Origin: Actinomycetota bacterium
Lineage (GTDB): Bacteria; Actinomycetota; Acidimicrobiia; Acidimicrobiales; Ilumatobacteraceae
Direction of reading: 5' to 3'
NCBI GenBank assembly: GCA_029978335.1
Contig: JAPOJQ010000002.1
Span: forward strand, 1 to 64,000
Length of the DNA stretch: 64,000 nt
The notes beneath the pieces were generated by a model. That model saw only the letters and a list, made by a program, of their open reading frames with translations. It had not been told where the DNA came from and searched no databases. The position numbers and the translations under genes are program-made. Of this stretch, positions 25,617 through 33,965 are shown in pieces. Numbering within the stretch: position 1 is the first letter of the stretch; each line of letters starts with the position of its first letter.

Positions 25617-28403
25617 TCAGGCCGCGCCGTGGCAGGCCTTGAACTTCTTACCCGAACCGCACGGGCATGGGGCATTGCGGGGGGTCTTATCGAAGGCGTC
25701 CTTGACGACGGTCTGGGGCTTTGCCGAGGTTTCGGGACGTGTCGGCACCGGCGCCCCCGTCGACTCTGCAACGGCAGCTGCGCGCGCCGAGGCAAAGCCA
25801 TCACTGGCAGCGTCATCGCTCGACGACTGCTGCATGTTGAAGACCTGCGGCGTCAGCTGCGGCGCCTCTTGCTGCGCGACTTGAACGTGCATGACGTAAC
25901 GGACGAAATCACGAGCGATGCCAGTCATCATCGAACCGAACATCTGAAAGCCCTCGCGCTGCCACTCGACAAGCGGGTCTTTCTGGCCCATTGCTCGCAA
26001 GTTGATGCCCTCTTGGAGGTAATCCATTTCTTCGAGATGTTCACGCCAACGCTGATCGATGATTCGCAACATGACCTGGCGTTCAACCTGGCGCATCACT
26101 TCTTCGCCGAGTTCTGCCTCACGCTGCTCGTAGTGGCCGAGGGCTTCGGCGACGAGCCCCTCTGACACTTGACCCGCCGTGTCGAGATCGGCGAGGTCAC
26201 TCGCCGACACCACCGTTGGCCAGTAGAGGGCCGTCTCGGCGACAAGGCCATCGAGATCCCATTCGTCGGTGGCCGCTGAAGCGCAATGCGTTTCGACGAG
26301 GTCATTGATCGCCTCGCGCAAATACTCAGCGGCCGCAGCTTTCAGATCGGCACCTTCGAGGATCTGATCACGGCGCTGGTAGATCACCTTGCGCTGCTCG
26401 TTCATCACCTCGTCGTACTTGAGAACGTTCTTCCGAACCTCGGCATTCTTCTGCTCGACGGTGGTTTGCGCACGCTCGATTGCCTTCGTAACCATCTTGG
26501 CCTCGATCGCTTCGTCCTCATCGAAACGGCCCATTGCCCATTGCAGCGCACCGGTCGCGAACAGTCGCATGAGTTCGTCATCGAGACTGAGATAGAAGCG
26601 ACTCTCACCGGGGTCACCCTGACGGCCGGCGCGTCCTCGCAACTGGTTGTCGATACGTCGTGAATCGTGCCGCTCAGAGCCGACCACATACAGACCGCCG
26701 AGTTCACGAACCCGGGCGCCCTCGGCTGCACATTCCGGTTTGAAACGCTCCAAGTACTCTGCGTACTTCGAAAGGGCCGCAGCACGCTGCTCACGGAACT
26801 CCTCAGGCATCTGCTCGACCGGCATCGGCAAGGCGTAGTCGTCGACCATCACCGCCGGGTCGACGCCCTCTTTCAGCACTTCACGACGGGCCAGTAGTTC
26901 GGGATTACCGCCGAGAAGGATGTCAACACCACGACCGGCCATGTTGGTCGCCACGGTGATCGCCCCGAGACGGCCCGCTTGGGCCACGATCTCGGCTTCA
27001 CGGGTGTGCTGCTTGGCGTTCAAGACCTCGTGAGCGATGCCGCGTTCGCGCATCATCCGCGACAGCAACTCGCTCTTTTCAACGCTGACCGTGCCCACCA
27101 GGATCGGCTGACCCTTTTCATGGCGCTCGACGATGTCGTCGATTACGGCTCGGAACTTGCCAACTTCGCTGCGGTAGATGAGGTCGGACTGATCAAGACG
27201 GGCAATCTCACGATTGGTCGGAATGGGCACCACGCCAAGGCCGTAGGTGTTCATCAGTTCCGCGGCTTCGGTCGACGCCGTTCCCGTCATACCCGCCAAC
27301 TTGTCGTACATGCGGAAGTAGTTCTGAAGGGTGATCGTGGCGAGGGTCTGATTCTCCTCTTTGATCTTCACACCCTCTTTGGCCTCAACCGCCTGGTGGA
27401 TGCCTTCATACCAGCGTCGGCCCTCAAGAATGCGACCGGTGAATTCGTCGACGATCTTCACCTCGCCGCCTTGGACGATGTAGTCCTTGTCGCGCCGGTA
27501 CAACTCCTTGGCCTTCAGCGCAACGGTGAACTGGTGCACGAAGTTGGCCTGGACATCGTCGTAGAGGTTCTCAACACCGAGGGCCTGTTCGACTCGCTCG
27601 ATACCCGGTTCGAGCGGGACGACCACACGCTTGTCTTCTTCGACCTCGTAGTCGACGCCACGGTTGAGGGTTCGGACGATTGAGGCGAACCGGTAGTACA
27701 ACTTGGCAGCGTCGCCCACCCGTCCAGAGATGATCAACGGCGTGCGGGCCTCATCGATGAGAATCGAGTCGACCTCGTCGACGATGCAGAAGCTATGGCC
27801 CCGCTGCACCTTGTCGTCAAGACGGGCCGCCATGTTGTCACGCAGGTAGTCAAAACCAAGTTCGTTGTTCGTTCCGTAGGTGATGTCGCAGCCGTAACTG
27901 GCGCGCTTGTCCGTTGGCGTGTTCTTGAAACCTGGAATGACCAATCCGACGGACAATCCGAGCCAGCGATGCAACTGACCCATCCATTCGGCGTCACGAC
28001 GAGCGAGATAATCGTTCACCGTCACGAGGTGCACGCCCCGTCCGGCAAGGCCATTGAGGTAGGCCGGCAAGGTCGACACGAGGGTCTTGCCCTCACCGGT
28101 CTTCATCTCGGCGACCCATCCGAAGTGCAGCGCAGCACCGCCCATCAGCTGGACGTCGTAGTGGCGCTGGCCGAGGACGCGGGTCGACGCTTCACGCGCT
28201 ACGGCAAAGGCCTCAACGAGAATGTCGTCGAGTGTTTCGCCGCGGTCAAGTCGCTCACGAAATTCGACGGTGCGGTGCCGCAGGTCGTCATCTGAAAGCC
28301 GTGAGAGTGATTCGCCCAGCGCACCAATATCAGGGACGATCCCCTCAAGTGCTTTGAGCTTTTTGCCTTCGCCGGCGCGAAGGATTCGGTCGAGAATTCC
28401 CAT
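25617..28403 (-). CDS. secA: preprotein translocase ATPase
   Basis: 928 residues, the usual length. DEAD-like motor: Walker A in [57 protein letters not shown], and [26 protein letters not shown] near the end of the second motor domain. The scaffold domain contains [21 protein letters not shown]. The C-terminal metal site is [16 protein letters not shown]. Drives export through SecYEG. The ATG lies nine bases after TAGGCT. A probable operon with prfB follows. Confidence 0.97.
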   Translation of the reverse strand: MGILDRILRAGEGKKLKALEGIVPDIGALGESLSRLSDDDLRHRTVEFRERLDRGETLDDILVEAFAVAREASTRVLGQRHYDVQLMGGAALHFGWVAEMKTGEGKTLVSTLPAYLNGLAGRGVHLVTVNDYLARRDAEWMGQLHRWLGLSVGLVIPGFKNTPTDKRASYGCDITYGTNNELGFDYLRDNMAARLDDKVQRGHSFCIVDEVDSILIDEARTPLIISGRVGDAAKLYYRFASIVRTLNRGVDYEVEEDKRVVVPLEPGIERVEQALGVENLYDDVQANFVHQFTVALKAKELYRRDKDYIVQGGEVKIVDEFTGRILEGRRWYEGIHQAVEAKEGVKIKEENQTLATITLQNYFRMYDKLAGMTGTASTEAAELMNTYGLGVVPIPTNREIARLDQSDLIYRSEVGKFRAVIDDIVERHEKGQPILVGTVSVEKSELLSRMMRERGIAHEVLNAKQHTREAEIVAQAGRLGAITVATNMAGRGVDILLGGNPELLARREVLKEGVDPAVMVDDYALPMPVEQMPEEFREQRAAALSKYAEYLERFKPECAAEGARVRELGGLYVVGSERHDSRRIDNQLRGRAGRQGDPGESRFYLSLDDELMRLFATGALQWAMGRFDEDEAIEAKMVTKAIERAQTTVEQKNAEVRKNVLKYDEVMNEQRKVIYQRRDQILEGADLKAAAAEYLREAINDLVETHCASAATDEWDLDGLVAETALYWPTVVSASDLADLDTAGQVSEGLVAEALGHYEQREAELGEEVMRQVERQVMLRIIDQRWREHLEEMDYLQEGINLRAMGQKDPLVEWQREGFQMFGSMMTGIARDFVRYVMHVQVAQQEAPQLTPQVFNMQQSSSDDAASDGFASARAAAVAESTGAPVPTRPETSAKPQTVVKDAFDKTPRNAPCPCGSGKKFKACHGAA

Positions 28404-28431
28404 GCCCGATCGAGCCTACCGGCCGGTCACC

Positions 28432-29157
28432 TCAGGCTGCCGTCGACAATGGCGCCCTTCGTTTACGGCGATTCTGAACCGGTGTGGCGGCCACGGCTGA
28501 ACAGACCACTCGCCGAACGCCGGCCGTGCGCAAGGCGCCGCTTGCAGCAGCCAACGTGCTCCCCGTCGTGACCACATCGTCGATCAGCAGCACCGACTGA
28601 TGGCGGCTTCGCCGACCGGTGAACGCGGGCGCTGACTCGCGTTCGAGACGGGTACGACCCGTCTGCGGGCCAGAGCGGTCGACTCGGTCAAGTAGGCGGA
28701 CGGCAGGCACCCCTAACACTCGAGCCGTTGCTCGTGCCAACAGCTCGGCTTGGTCGTAGCCACGTTCACGTCGACGCGCACCATGTGTGGGCGCCCACGT
28801 CACGGCAGTGATGTCGATGCCGGGACGGATGCCAACGTCACGCAGGCGCCCCGCGAGCAACCCAGCGAGGTGTGTGATCACCGCTCGGCGATTCCGATAC
28901 TTCAGCCCGTGAATCACCGAGCGAGCACGGCCGGTGAATTCGACTGCGGCGATAACGGCGTCGGGTCCGGCAGCGACCGCACCAAGTCCGCGCCGTGACG
29001 CGTCGAGCAACGCGAAACGACATGTGGCGCACAGTGCAGCCCCTCGGGCATTGCATCCGGCACACCGAACGCTCAACAAACCGTCGAGGAATTGTGCACG
29101 AAGGCGACACCAACCAATATCGGTGCGCTGGAACGGCAGATGGGAGATCTGAGTCAT
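28432..29157 (-). CDS. ComF family phosphoribosyltransferase-like protein
   Basis: 241 residues from ATG 29157 (CATGAT, six bases, ATG). A zinc finger of the form C-x2-C...C-x2-C lies near residues 30-47 (CAGCNARGAALCATC). The PRPP-binding motif VLLIDDVVTTGSTLAAA is near the C-terminus. ComF proteins assist DNA uptake in competent bacteria; orthologues also occur in genera not known to be competent. The secA gene lies 28 bases downstream. Confidence 0.9.
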   Translation of the reverse strand: MTQISHLPFQRTDIGWCRLRAQFLDGLLSVRCAGCNARGAALCATCRFALLDASRRGLGAVAAGPDAVIAAVEFTGRARSVIHGLKYRNRRAVITHLAGLLAGRLRDVGIRPGIDITAVTWAPTHGARRRERGYDQAELLARATARVLGVPAVRLLDRVDRSGPQTGRTRLERESAPAFTGRRSRHQSVLLIDDVVTTGSTLAAASGALRTAGVRRVVCSAVAATPVQNRRKRRAPLSTAA

Positions 29158-29174
29158 GCCCAGATCATGACGAA

Positions 29175-29189
29175 GGGGTGTCACACCCC
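29175..29189. other. perfect 15-base palindrome between ahcY and comF
   Basis: GGGGTGT at 29175-29181 and ACACCCC at 29183-29189 are exact inverted copies around one C. It lies after the ahcY stop and just upstream of the comF -10-like hexamer (29164-29169), so it could end the ahcY transcript or act as an operator over the comF -35 region. No U-tract follows. Confidence 0.4.
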
Positions 29190-29198
29190 CCAGCAGGC

Positions 29199-30656
29199 TC
29201 AGTAGCGGTAGTGCTCAGGCTTGAAGGGTCCGGACGGCTCGACGCCGATGTACTCAGCCTGCTCGTCGTTGAGCTTGGTCAGCTTCACACCAAGCGCCTC
29301 AAGGTGCAGACTGGCCACCTTCTCATCAAGATGCTTGGGCAGCACGTGCACGCCGAGCGGGTAACGCTCGGGATGGTTGAAGAGCTCGATTTGGGCGATC
29401 ACCTGGTTGGAGAACTAGCAACTCATCACAAAGCTCGGGTGGCCTGTCGCGCAGCCAAGGTTCACCAGTCGACCCTCAGCAAGGATGATCACCTGGTGGC
29501 CGTCGTCGAAGCGCCACACATCCGTGCCCGGCTTGAGCTCATCACGCACTGCTCCTGAACGAGCGAGGCCTGCCATATCGATCTCGTTGTCGAAGTGACC
29601 AATGTTGCAGACGATCGCATTGTGCTTCATTCGGCGCATGTGGTCGACGGTGATGATGTCGGCATTGCCGGTCGCCGTCACGAACACATCGGCGATCTCT
29701 ACGACATCCTCGAGCGGGAGCACCTGAAGCCCTTCCATCACTGCCTGCAAGGCGTTGATCGGGTCGATTTCGGTCACGATGACCCGGGAGCCCTGCCCGC
29801 GCAGCGACTGGACGCAGCCCTTGCCGACGTCGCCATAGCCGCACACCACGGAGAGCTTGCCGCCGAGCATGACGTCAGTCGCCCGGCTGATCGCGTCGAC
29901 CAACGAGTGCCGGCAGCCATAGAGATTGTCGAATTTGGACTTGGTCACCGAGTCGTTGACGTTGATCGCAGGGAAGAGCAGGTCACCGTCGGCAGCCATC
30001 TTGTAGAGCCGCTTGACACCCGTCGTGGTCTCCTCGGTCACGCCCTTGATGTGGGCGCCCATGCGGGTCCACTTGGACGGATCCTGCTTCAGCGTGCGCT
30101 GCAACAGACCGAGCACGATCGCAAGCTCTGGATTCGACGCTTCGGTCGGGTCCGGAACCTTGCCTTCACGCTCATATTCGACGCCCTTATGCAGCAACAA
30201 CGTGGCATCGCCACCGTCATCGAGGATCATGTTCGGGCCGTCGTAGCCCTCCCACGTCATCATCTGCTCGGTACACCACCAGTACTCCTCGAGGGTTTCA
30301 CCCTTCCACGCAAAGACCGGAACGCCACGAGGTTCCTCAGGCGTACCATCAGGGCCGACAACGACCGCTGCAGCTGCATGGTCTTGGGTTGAAAAGATGT
30401 TGCACGACGCCCAACGGACCTCTGCGCCAAGCGCGGTCAGCGTCTCGATCAGCACCGCCGTCTGGATCGTCATGTGGAGTGATCCCGAGATTCGGGCCCC
30501 GGCGAGCGGCTGAGCAGCGGCTAACTCACGTCGAATTGCCATCAGCCCCGGCATTTCGTGTTCGGCCAGCAGCATTTCCTTACGGCCGAATGGGGCGAGC
30601 GAAAGATCAGCGACTCGGAAATCGCGAGCAGCAGCAACACGGGCATCGACAGACAT
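29199..30656 (-). pseudogene. ahcY: adenosylhomocysteinase interrupted by one in-frame TAG
   Basis: Hydrolyses S-adenosylhomocysteine to adenosine and homocysteine. Starts at ATG 30656 after the Shine-Dalgarno GAGGAG. The catalytic and NAD-binding parts are intact ([64 protein letters not shown]). After GHPSFVMSC, codon 414 is TAG (29417-29415). The frame then continues with [30 protein letters not shown] and the conserved end KPEHYRY, stopping at TGA 29201-29199. The expected residue is Ser (FVMSxSFxNQ), and TCG to TAG is a single change. The lost 71 residues include the C-terminal Lys/Tyr that close the neighbour subunit's NAD site, so truncation should inactivate. Sequencing error, recent loss or readthrough remain open. 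Confidence 0.9.
29415..29417 (-). other. in-frame amber codon inside ahcY
   Basis: TAG on the minus strand replaces the serine codon of the conserved FVMS-x-SF-x-NQ segment, with family-like sequence in the same frame on both sides. TAG is a real stop elsewhere in this genome: it ends the hydroxylase gene at 16028, the methyltransferase gene at 21529 and the flippase gene at 46151. Confidence 0.9.
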
Positions 30657-30747
30657 GGCGGTTCTCCTCGGGAGGTTGAAGATGAGTTGAGGAGCGAGCA
30701 GGGGCCTCCTGGCGCCGGTCACGACAGCCCGCCAGCGCCTGAGCCTA
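30657..30747 (-). promoter_or_regulatory. ahcY: ahcY promoter and leader
   Basis: A likely promoter is CTGACG, 18 bases, then TAGGCT (complement of 30742-30747). It gives a leader of about 80 bases that ends in the Shine-Dalgarno GAGGAG, seven bases before ATG. A GC-rich inverted repeat (GGCGC with GCGCC) lies in the leader. No convincing SAH riboswitch core was found. Confidence 0.4.
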
Positions 30748-30767
30748 ACGGCGATGGCAGCGAAGCG

Positions 30768-32345
30768 TCAGGGATACCGTTGCGCAGCCGGCGCCACGCT
30801 GATCGGTGGAAGCGAACTCGACGTTGATGTCGACGTCGTCGAGGTCGTGGTCGAGGTTGATGTGGTCGACGTCGTAGAGGTCGTCTCGGGCGTCGTGGTT
30901 GTCGACGTCGATGTCGTCGACGTTGTTGACGGCGTTGATGTCGTCGACGGTGGCTCGGGCCATTCGTCGAGCACCACCGCTGCCGCATCAACGATGAGGT
31001 CCACGTAACCAAACGCATTGCGCAGCGTCACTGCAGCGTCGGCATCACCTGAGGGTCCATAGGCAAGCAGTGCGAAATTCGCGACATCGCTGCCCGCCAC
31101 AATGTTGAGCAGCGACGCATCCGGCAGCGCTGCATCCGCTGGTGCCACCGTCACAAACGATGATGACACCGCAATCGACGCCTCGGTGCGCAAACCTGCG
31201 GCGGTGACGTTCCCCATCACCCCCGATTGCGGACCAAGCCACTCCCCCTCGACCGACACCGAAGCGACGAACGCATCCATCGACCAGTCCTCCGCTCGAC
31301 CCGGGCCCAAGGGCTGACTACCAAACTGCGACTGGCGCGAATCGAGCATGCGATACGGCGCGGTCAACGGCACCACCCGGCCCGCTCGTGATGCGGCGTC
31401 GGCGCCGTCGATCAGGTAACCCATGACATCGACAAGCACATGCACATCCCCCGAACGATTGAACACGACCAACGAACCGTCCGAACCGAGCGGGACGATC
31501 GCACCGACCGGACGGATCATTCCCGCATGAAGATTCAACGTGCTCGTCGACGGCACGCCGTTGGGCGGTTCAGGCAGCACGGACAGGTAGGTGTCCTGCG
31601 ATGCGACGAGATCGTTCACGGCGGTGAGATTCACCACGACGCCGACCACCGACCCATCGTCAGGCACCCCGGCGCGCCCCCTAATTGGCACCTCGATCAC
31701 TTCAGCAGGGCCAAGTGGGGCGTCGAGTCGACGCGTATCGAGCACCCGAGATGGCGTGACCGGCACCAATCGTGCGCCTCGCTCCATAACAAGTGATGTC
31801 GAGAACCAACCGAACACGTCAACCAACACATCGGCCGAACCGGCGTCGATCCACGGGGCGGTCAGCGTGAACTCAAGACGGCCACCGATACCGGGTCGGA
31901 GAATTGCGGCGTTCGGCACATCGTCATGAGCGAGGAAATTCACGATCGACGACTCACCCGACACCAGTCCGACGCCCGCGGCAGAGAGAAAGCCCGCAGC
32001 ATCTGGATCCACGACCGTGATATTCACCGCAACAGCCAATACCTGGTCGTCAAGCCCGTCGCCGTCGGCATCAACAAACGAAGGCAATCCCCCACGGCCA
32101 ACGACATCAGCCACAAACGATGCCCCATCGGGCGTCATCGACGGCGATGAAGCCCAGCGGCGGGTATCGAGGATGCGCGATGGGGTGAGTGGGTGAAACT
32201 CCCCACCTGCGCCGAGGTCACCTCCAGCGGCCGCGACCGGTGAATCCACACCAGATGGTCCACCGCCAAGAACGACGAACAACGTTGCGAAAAGGGCAGC
32301 GACGAGCCCAGCACGGGCAACGGCCCGCGGTAACGGAAGTGTCAC
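30768..32345 (-). CDS. secreted protein with three ILDTR domains and Ser/Thr-rich tail
   Basis: About 525 residues. A signal peptide is followed by Ala/Gly-rich sequence. Three tandem domains open with HPLTPSRILDTR (residue 51), VPVTPSRVLDTR (194) and VPLTAPYRMLDSR (326); each is about 130 residues and ends in a VDV-x-G-(W/Y) strand. The domain also occurs at the N-terminus of the propeller protein at 17557-19269. The tail (about 467-511) is almost pure Ser/Thr with some Pro and Glu, likely a glycosylated stalk. The GTG start overlaps the Trm112 stop (GTGA), coupling a surface protein to a cytoplasmic one. Function unknown. Confidence 0.75.
   Translation of the reverse strand: MTLPLPRAVARAGLVAALFATLFVVLGGGPSGVDSPVAAAGGDLGAGGEFHPLTPSRILDTRRWASSPSMTPDGASFVADVVGRGGLPSFVDADGDGLDDQVLAVAVNITVVDPDAAGFLSAAGVGLVSGESSIVNFLAHDDVPNAAILRPGIGGRLEFTLTAPWIDAGSADVLVDVFGWFSTSLVMERGARLVPVTPSRVLDTRRLDAPLGPAEVIEVPIRGRAGVPDDGSVVGVVVNLTAVNDLVASQDTYLSVLPEPPNGVPSTSTLNLHAGMIRPVGAIVPLGSDGSLVVFNRSGDVHVLVDVMGYLIDGADAASRAGRVVPLTAPYRMLDSRQSQFGSQPLGPGRAEDWSMDAFVASVSVEGEWLGPQSGVMGNVTAAGLRTEASIAVSSSFVTVAPADAALPDASLLNIVAGSDVANFALLAYGPSGDADAAVTLRNAFGYVDLIVDAAAVVLDEWPEPPSTTSTPSTTSTTSTSTTTTPETTSTTSTTSTSTTTSTTSTSTSSSLPPISVAPAAQRYP
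30813..30947. repeat. low-complexity repeat encoding the Ser/Thr tail
   Basis: About 135 bases of degenerate GTCGAC/GTTGAT-like units on the plus strand, read on the minus strand as ACC, TCG, ACA and TCC codons. This is coding low-complexity sequence, prone to length change by slippage; it is not a CRISPR array. Confidence 0.7.
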
Positions 32346-32551
32346 CCCGTGACGAGCGCACTGAGCCGAGCACACTCGGCATCGTCGAGCGTCGTCGACT
32401 CCTCGATCAAGAGCACCGGAATGTCGTCACGAACGGGATACGTGCGGCGAAGCCGGCTATTGAACAGCACCTGCTCTGACTCGAGGTAGACCAATTCACC
32501 CTTGTCCTCAGGGCAGACAATGATTTCCAACAGCATCGGATCGAGGGACAT
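32342..32551 (-). CDS. Trm112 family protein
   Basis: 69 residues: MLLEIIVCPEDKGELVYLESEQVLFNSRLRRTYPVRDDIPVLLIEES, the standard Trm112/UPF0434 sequence. The second cysteine pair is absent, as in many bacterial members. Trm112 activates methyltransferases in eukaryotes; bacterial roles are poorly known. It commonly sits beside the phosphomannomutase gene in actinobacteria, as here. Start ATG 32551 has GGAG seven bases upstream. Confidence 0.9.
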   Translation of the reverse strand: MSLDPMLLEIIVCPEDKGELVYLESEQVLFNSRLRRTYPVRDDIPVLLIEESTTLDDAECARLSALVTG

Positions 32552-32601
32552 TTCACACTCCGGTCGTTCGGGACATCACACAGCGTATGCGGTCAATGGC
32601 C

Positions 32602-33954
32602 TCAGCCGGCGACCACGCCGAGCACCTCGGCCACGCGAGCATCGCAGGCGTCGCGATCCGGGGCCTCAAGGTTGAGTCGCAACAAGGGCTCGGTATTCGA
32701 CGGGCGAAGATTGAACCACCAGTCGCCGGCATCAACGGTCAGCCCATCAAGGTCATCGAGCGAGTAGCGATCGAAGGTCGCCTTGACCTTGTCAATCACT
32801 GCGAGCGGATCGTCGACTTGGGTGTTGATCTCCCCCGACGCCGCGTAGGGCTCGTAGGGGGCACGCAACTCCGACAGGGTGCTGCCCGACCGACTCATCT
32901 CACCGATCATGACGAGCGATGCAATCAGCCCAGAGTCGGCTCGGAAATTGTCGGCGAAGTAGTAGTGCGCCGAATGTTCACCGCCGAACACCGCCCCGGT
33001 GTCGGCCATCACCGCCTTGATGAAACTGTGTCCCACACGGGTACGAACCGGAACGCCACCATGCGCCCGAATCGTTTCTGGCACCGCCCGTGAACAGATC
33101 AGGTTGTGCAGAATCGTGGCACCCGGATGCGAGCGCAACATCGACACCGCCAAGATCGCCGTGGTCGTCGAACCGCTCAAACCTTCGCCGCGTTCATCGA
33201 CCATGAACACACGATCGGCGTCGCCATCGAAAGCGAGTCCGATATCGAAACCACCAGCGGTCACACGAGCCCTAAGATCGCGTTGATTCGCCGGCTGCAA
33301 CGGGTCTGCAGGATGATTCGGGAACGTGCCGTCGAGTTCGCCGTACATCACTTCAAGGTCGATCATCGGCAGACGTTCGTATAGCGCGGGCACCACCAAT
33401 CCACCCATGCCATTGGCAGTATCTGCGACCACGCGCATCGGGCGGAGCGACGCAACATCAACGAACCCCATCACGTGATTCACGAATGCATCGAGCATGT
33501 CCTGAGATGACCGAGTCCCGGCTTTCGCTGCAGGCGATGGCCCAGCACCATCGAGCACCGCCGCAGCGATATCGCGAACGCGGTCGAGGCCGGACTCGAT
33601 TCCGACCGGACGGGCCCCTGCGGCGCAGAACTTGATGCCGTTGTACTGGGCCGGATTGTGTGACGCCGTGAACACTGCAGCGGGAAGATCAAGGCGTCCC
33701 GACGCGAAATACAACATGTCGGTCGACACCAACCCGATGTCGATCACGTCAACACCCTGGCGCTGCAGGCCCTCGGCAAACGCGTCGACAAACTCCGGGC
33801 CACTCGGGCGCATATCACGTCCGACGACCACGGTGGCTGCACCCGTGAATTCAGCGAACGCGATGCCGAGCGCACGCGCGGTGGGAGCGTCGAACTGATC
33901 CGGGACCGTTCCGCGGACGTCGTACGCCTTGACGATCTGGTCGAGGGCGGCCAT
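32602..33954 (-). CDS. manB: phosphomannomutase/phosphoglucomutase
   Basis: 450 residues. Interconverts mannose-6- and mannose-1-phosphate (or the glucose forms) to feed GDP-mannose synthesis. The start is IVKAYDVRGTVPDQ; the phosphoserine loop FTASHNP has Ser98, the metal loop is LAFDGDADRVF, the sugar loop GGEHSAHYYF, and the phosphate-binding end NLRPSNTEPLLRLNLE. ATG 33954 lies eight bases after TAGCCT. It is the source of mannose-1-phosphate for the gmd branch at 46 kb. Confidence 0.94.
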   Translation of the reverse strand: MAALDQIVKAYDVRGTVPDQFDAPTARALGIAFAEFTGAATVVVGRDMRPSGPEFVDAFAEGLQRQGVDVIDIGLVSTDMLYFASGRLDLPAAVFTASHNPAQYNGIKFCAAGARPVGIESGLDRVRDIAAAVLDGAGPSPAAKAGTRSSQDMLDAFVNHVMGFVDVASLRPMRVVADTANGMGGLVVPALYERLPMIDLEVMYGELDGTFPNHPADPLQPANQRDLRARVTAGGFDIGLAFDGDADRVFMVDERGEGLSGSTTTAILAVSMLRSHPGATILHNLICSRAVPETIRAHGGVPVRTRVGHSFIKAVMADTGAVFGGEHSAHYYFADNFRADSGLIASLVMIGEMSRSGSTLSELRAPYEPYAASGEINTQVDDPLAVIDKVKATFDRYSLDDLDGLTVDAGDWWFNLRPSNTEPLLRLNLEAPDRDACDARVAEVLGVVAG

Positions 33955-33965
33955 GGCCGGCGAGG

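Noticed and set aside
29415..29417. Selenocysteine or pyrrolysine reading of the ahcY stop
   Set aside because: Selenocysteine uses UGA, and pyrrolysine would need a dedicated tRNA and genes not seen here; the family residue is Ser, and TAG ends other genes normally.
30657..30780. SAH riboswitch upstream of ahcY
   Set aside because: A short stem CCTGA/TCAGG and AGGCTC recall the SAH aptamer, but the conserved GAGGAGCGCUGC segment and the GGCGCUC pseudoknot partner are missing, and the stretch overlaps the 3' end of the previous gene and a better -10 box.
30813..30947. CRISPR-like array or minisatellite
   Set aside because: Units are only 6-9 bases, degenerate and in frame as Ser/Thr codons of a secreted protein; no spacers exist.
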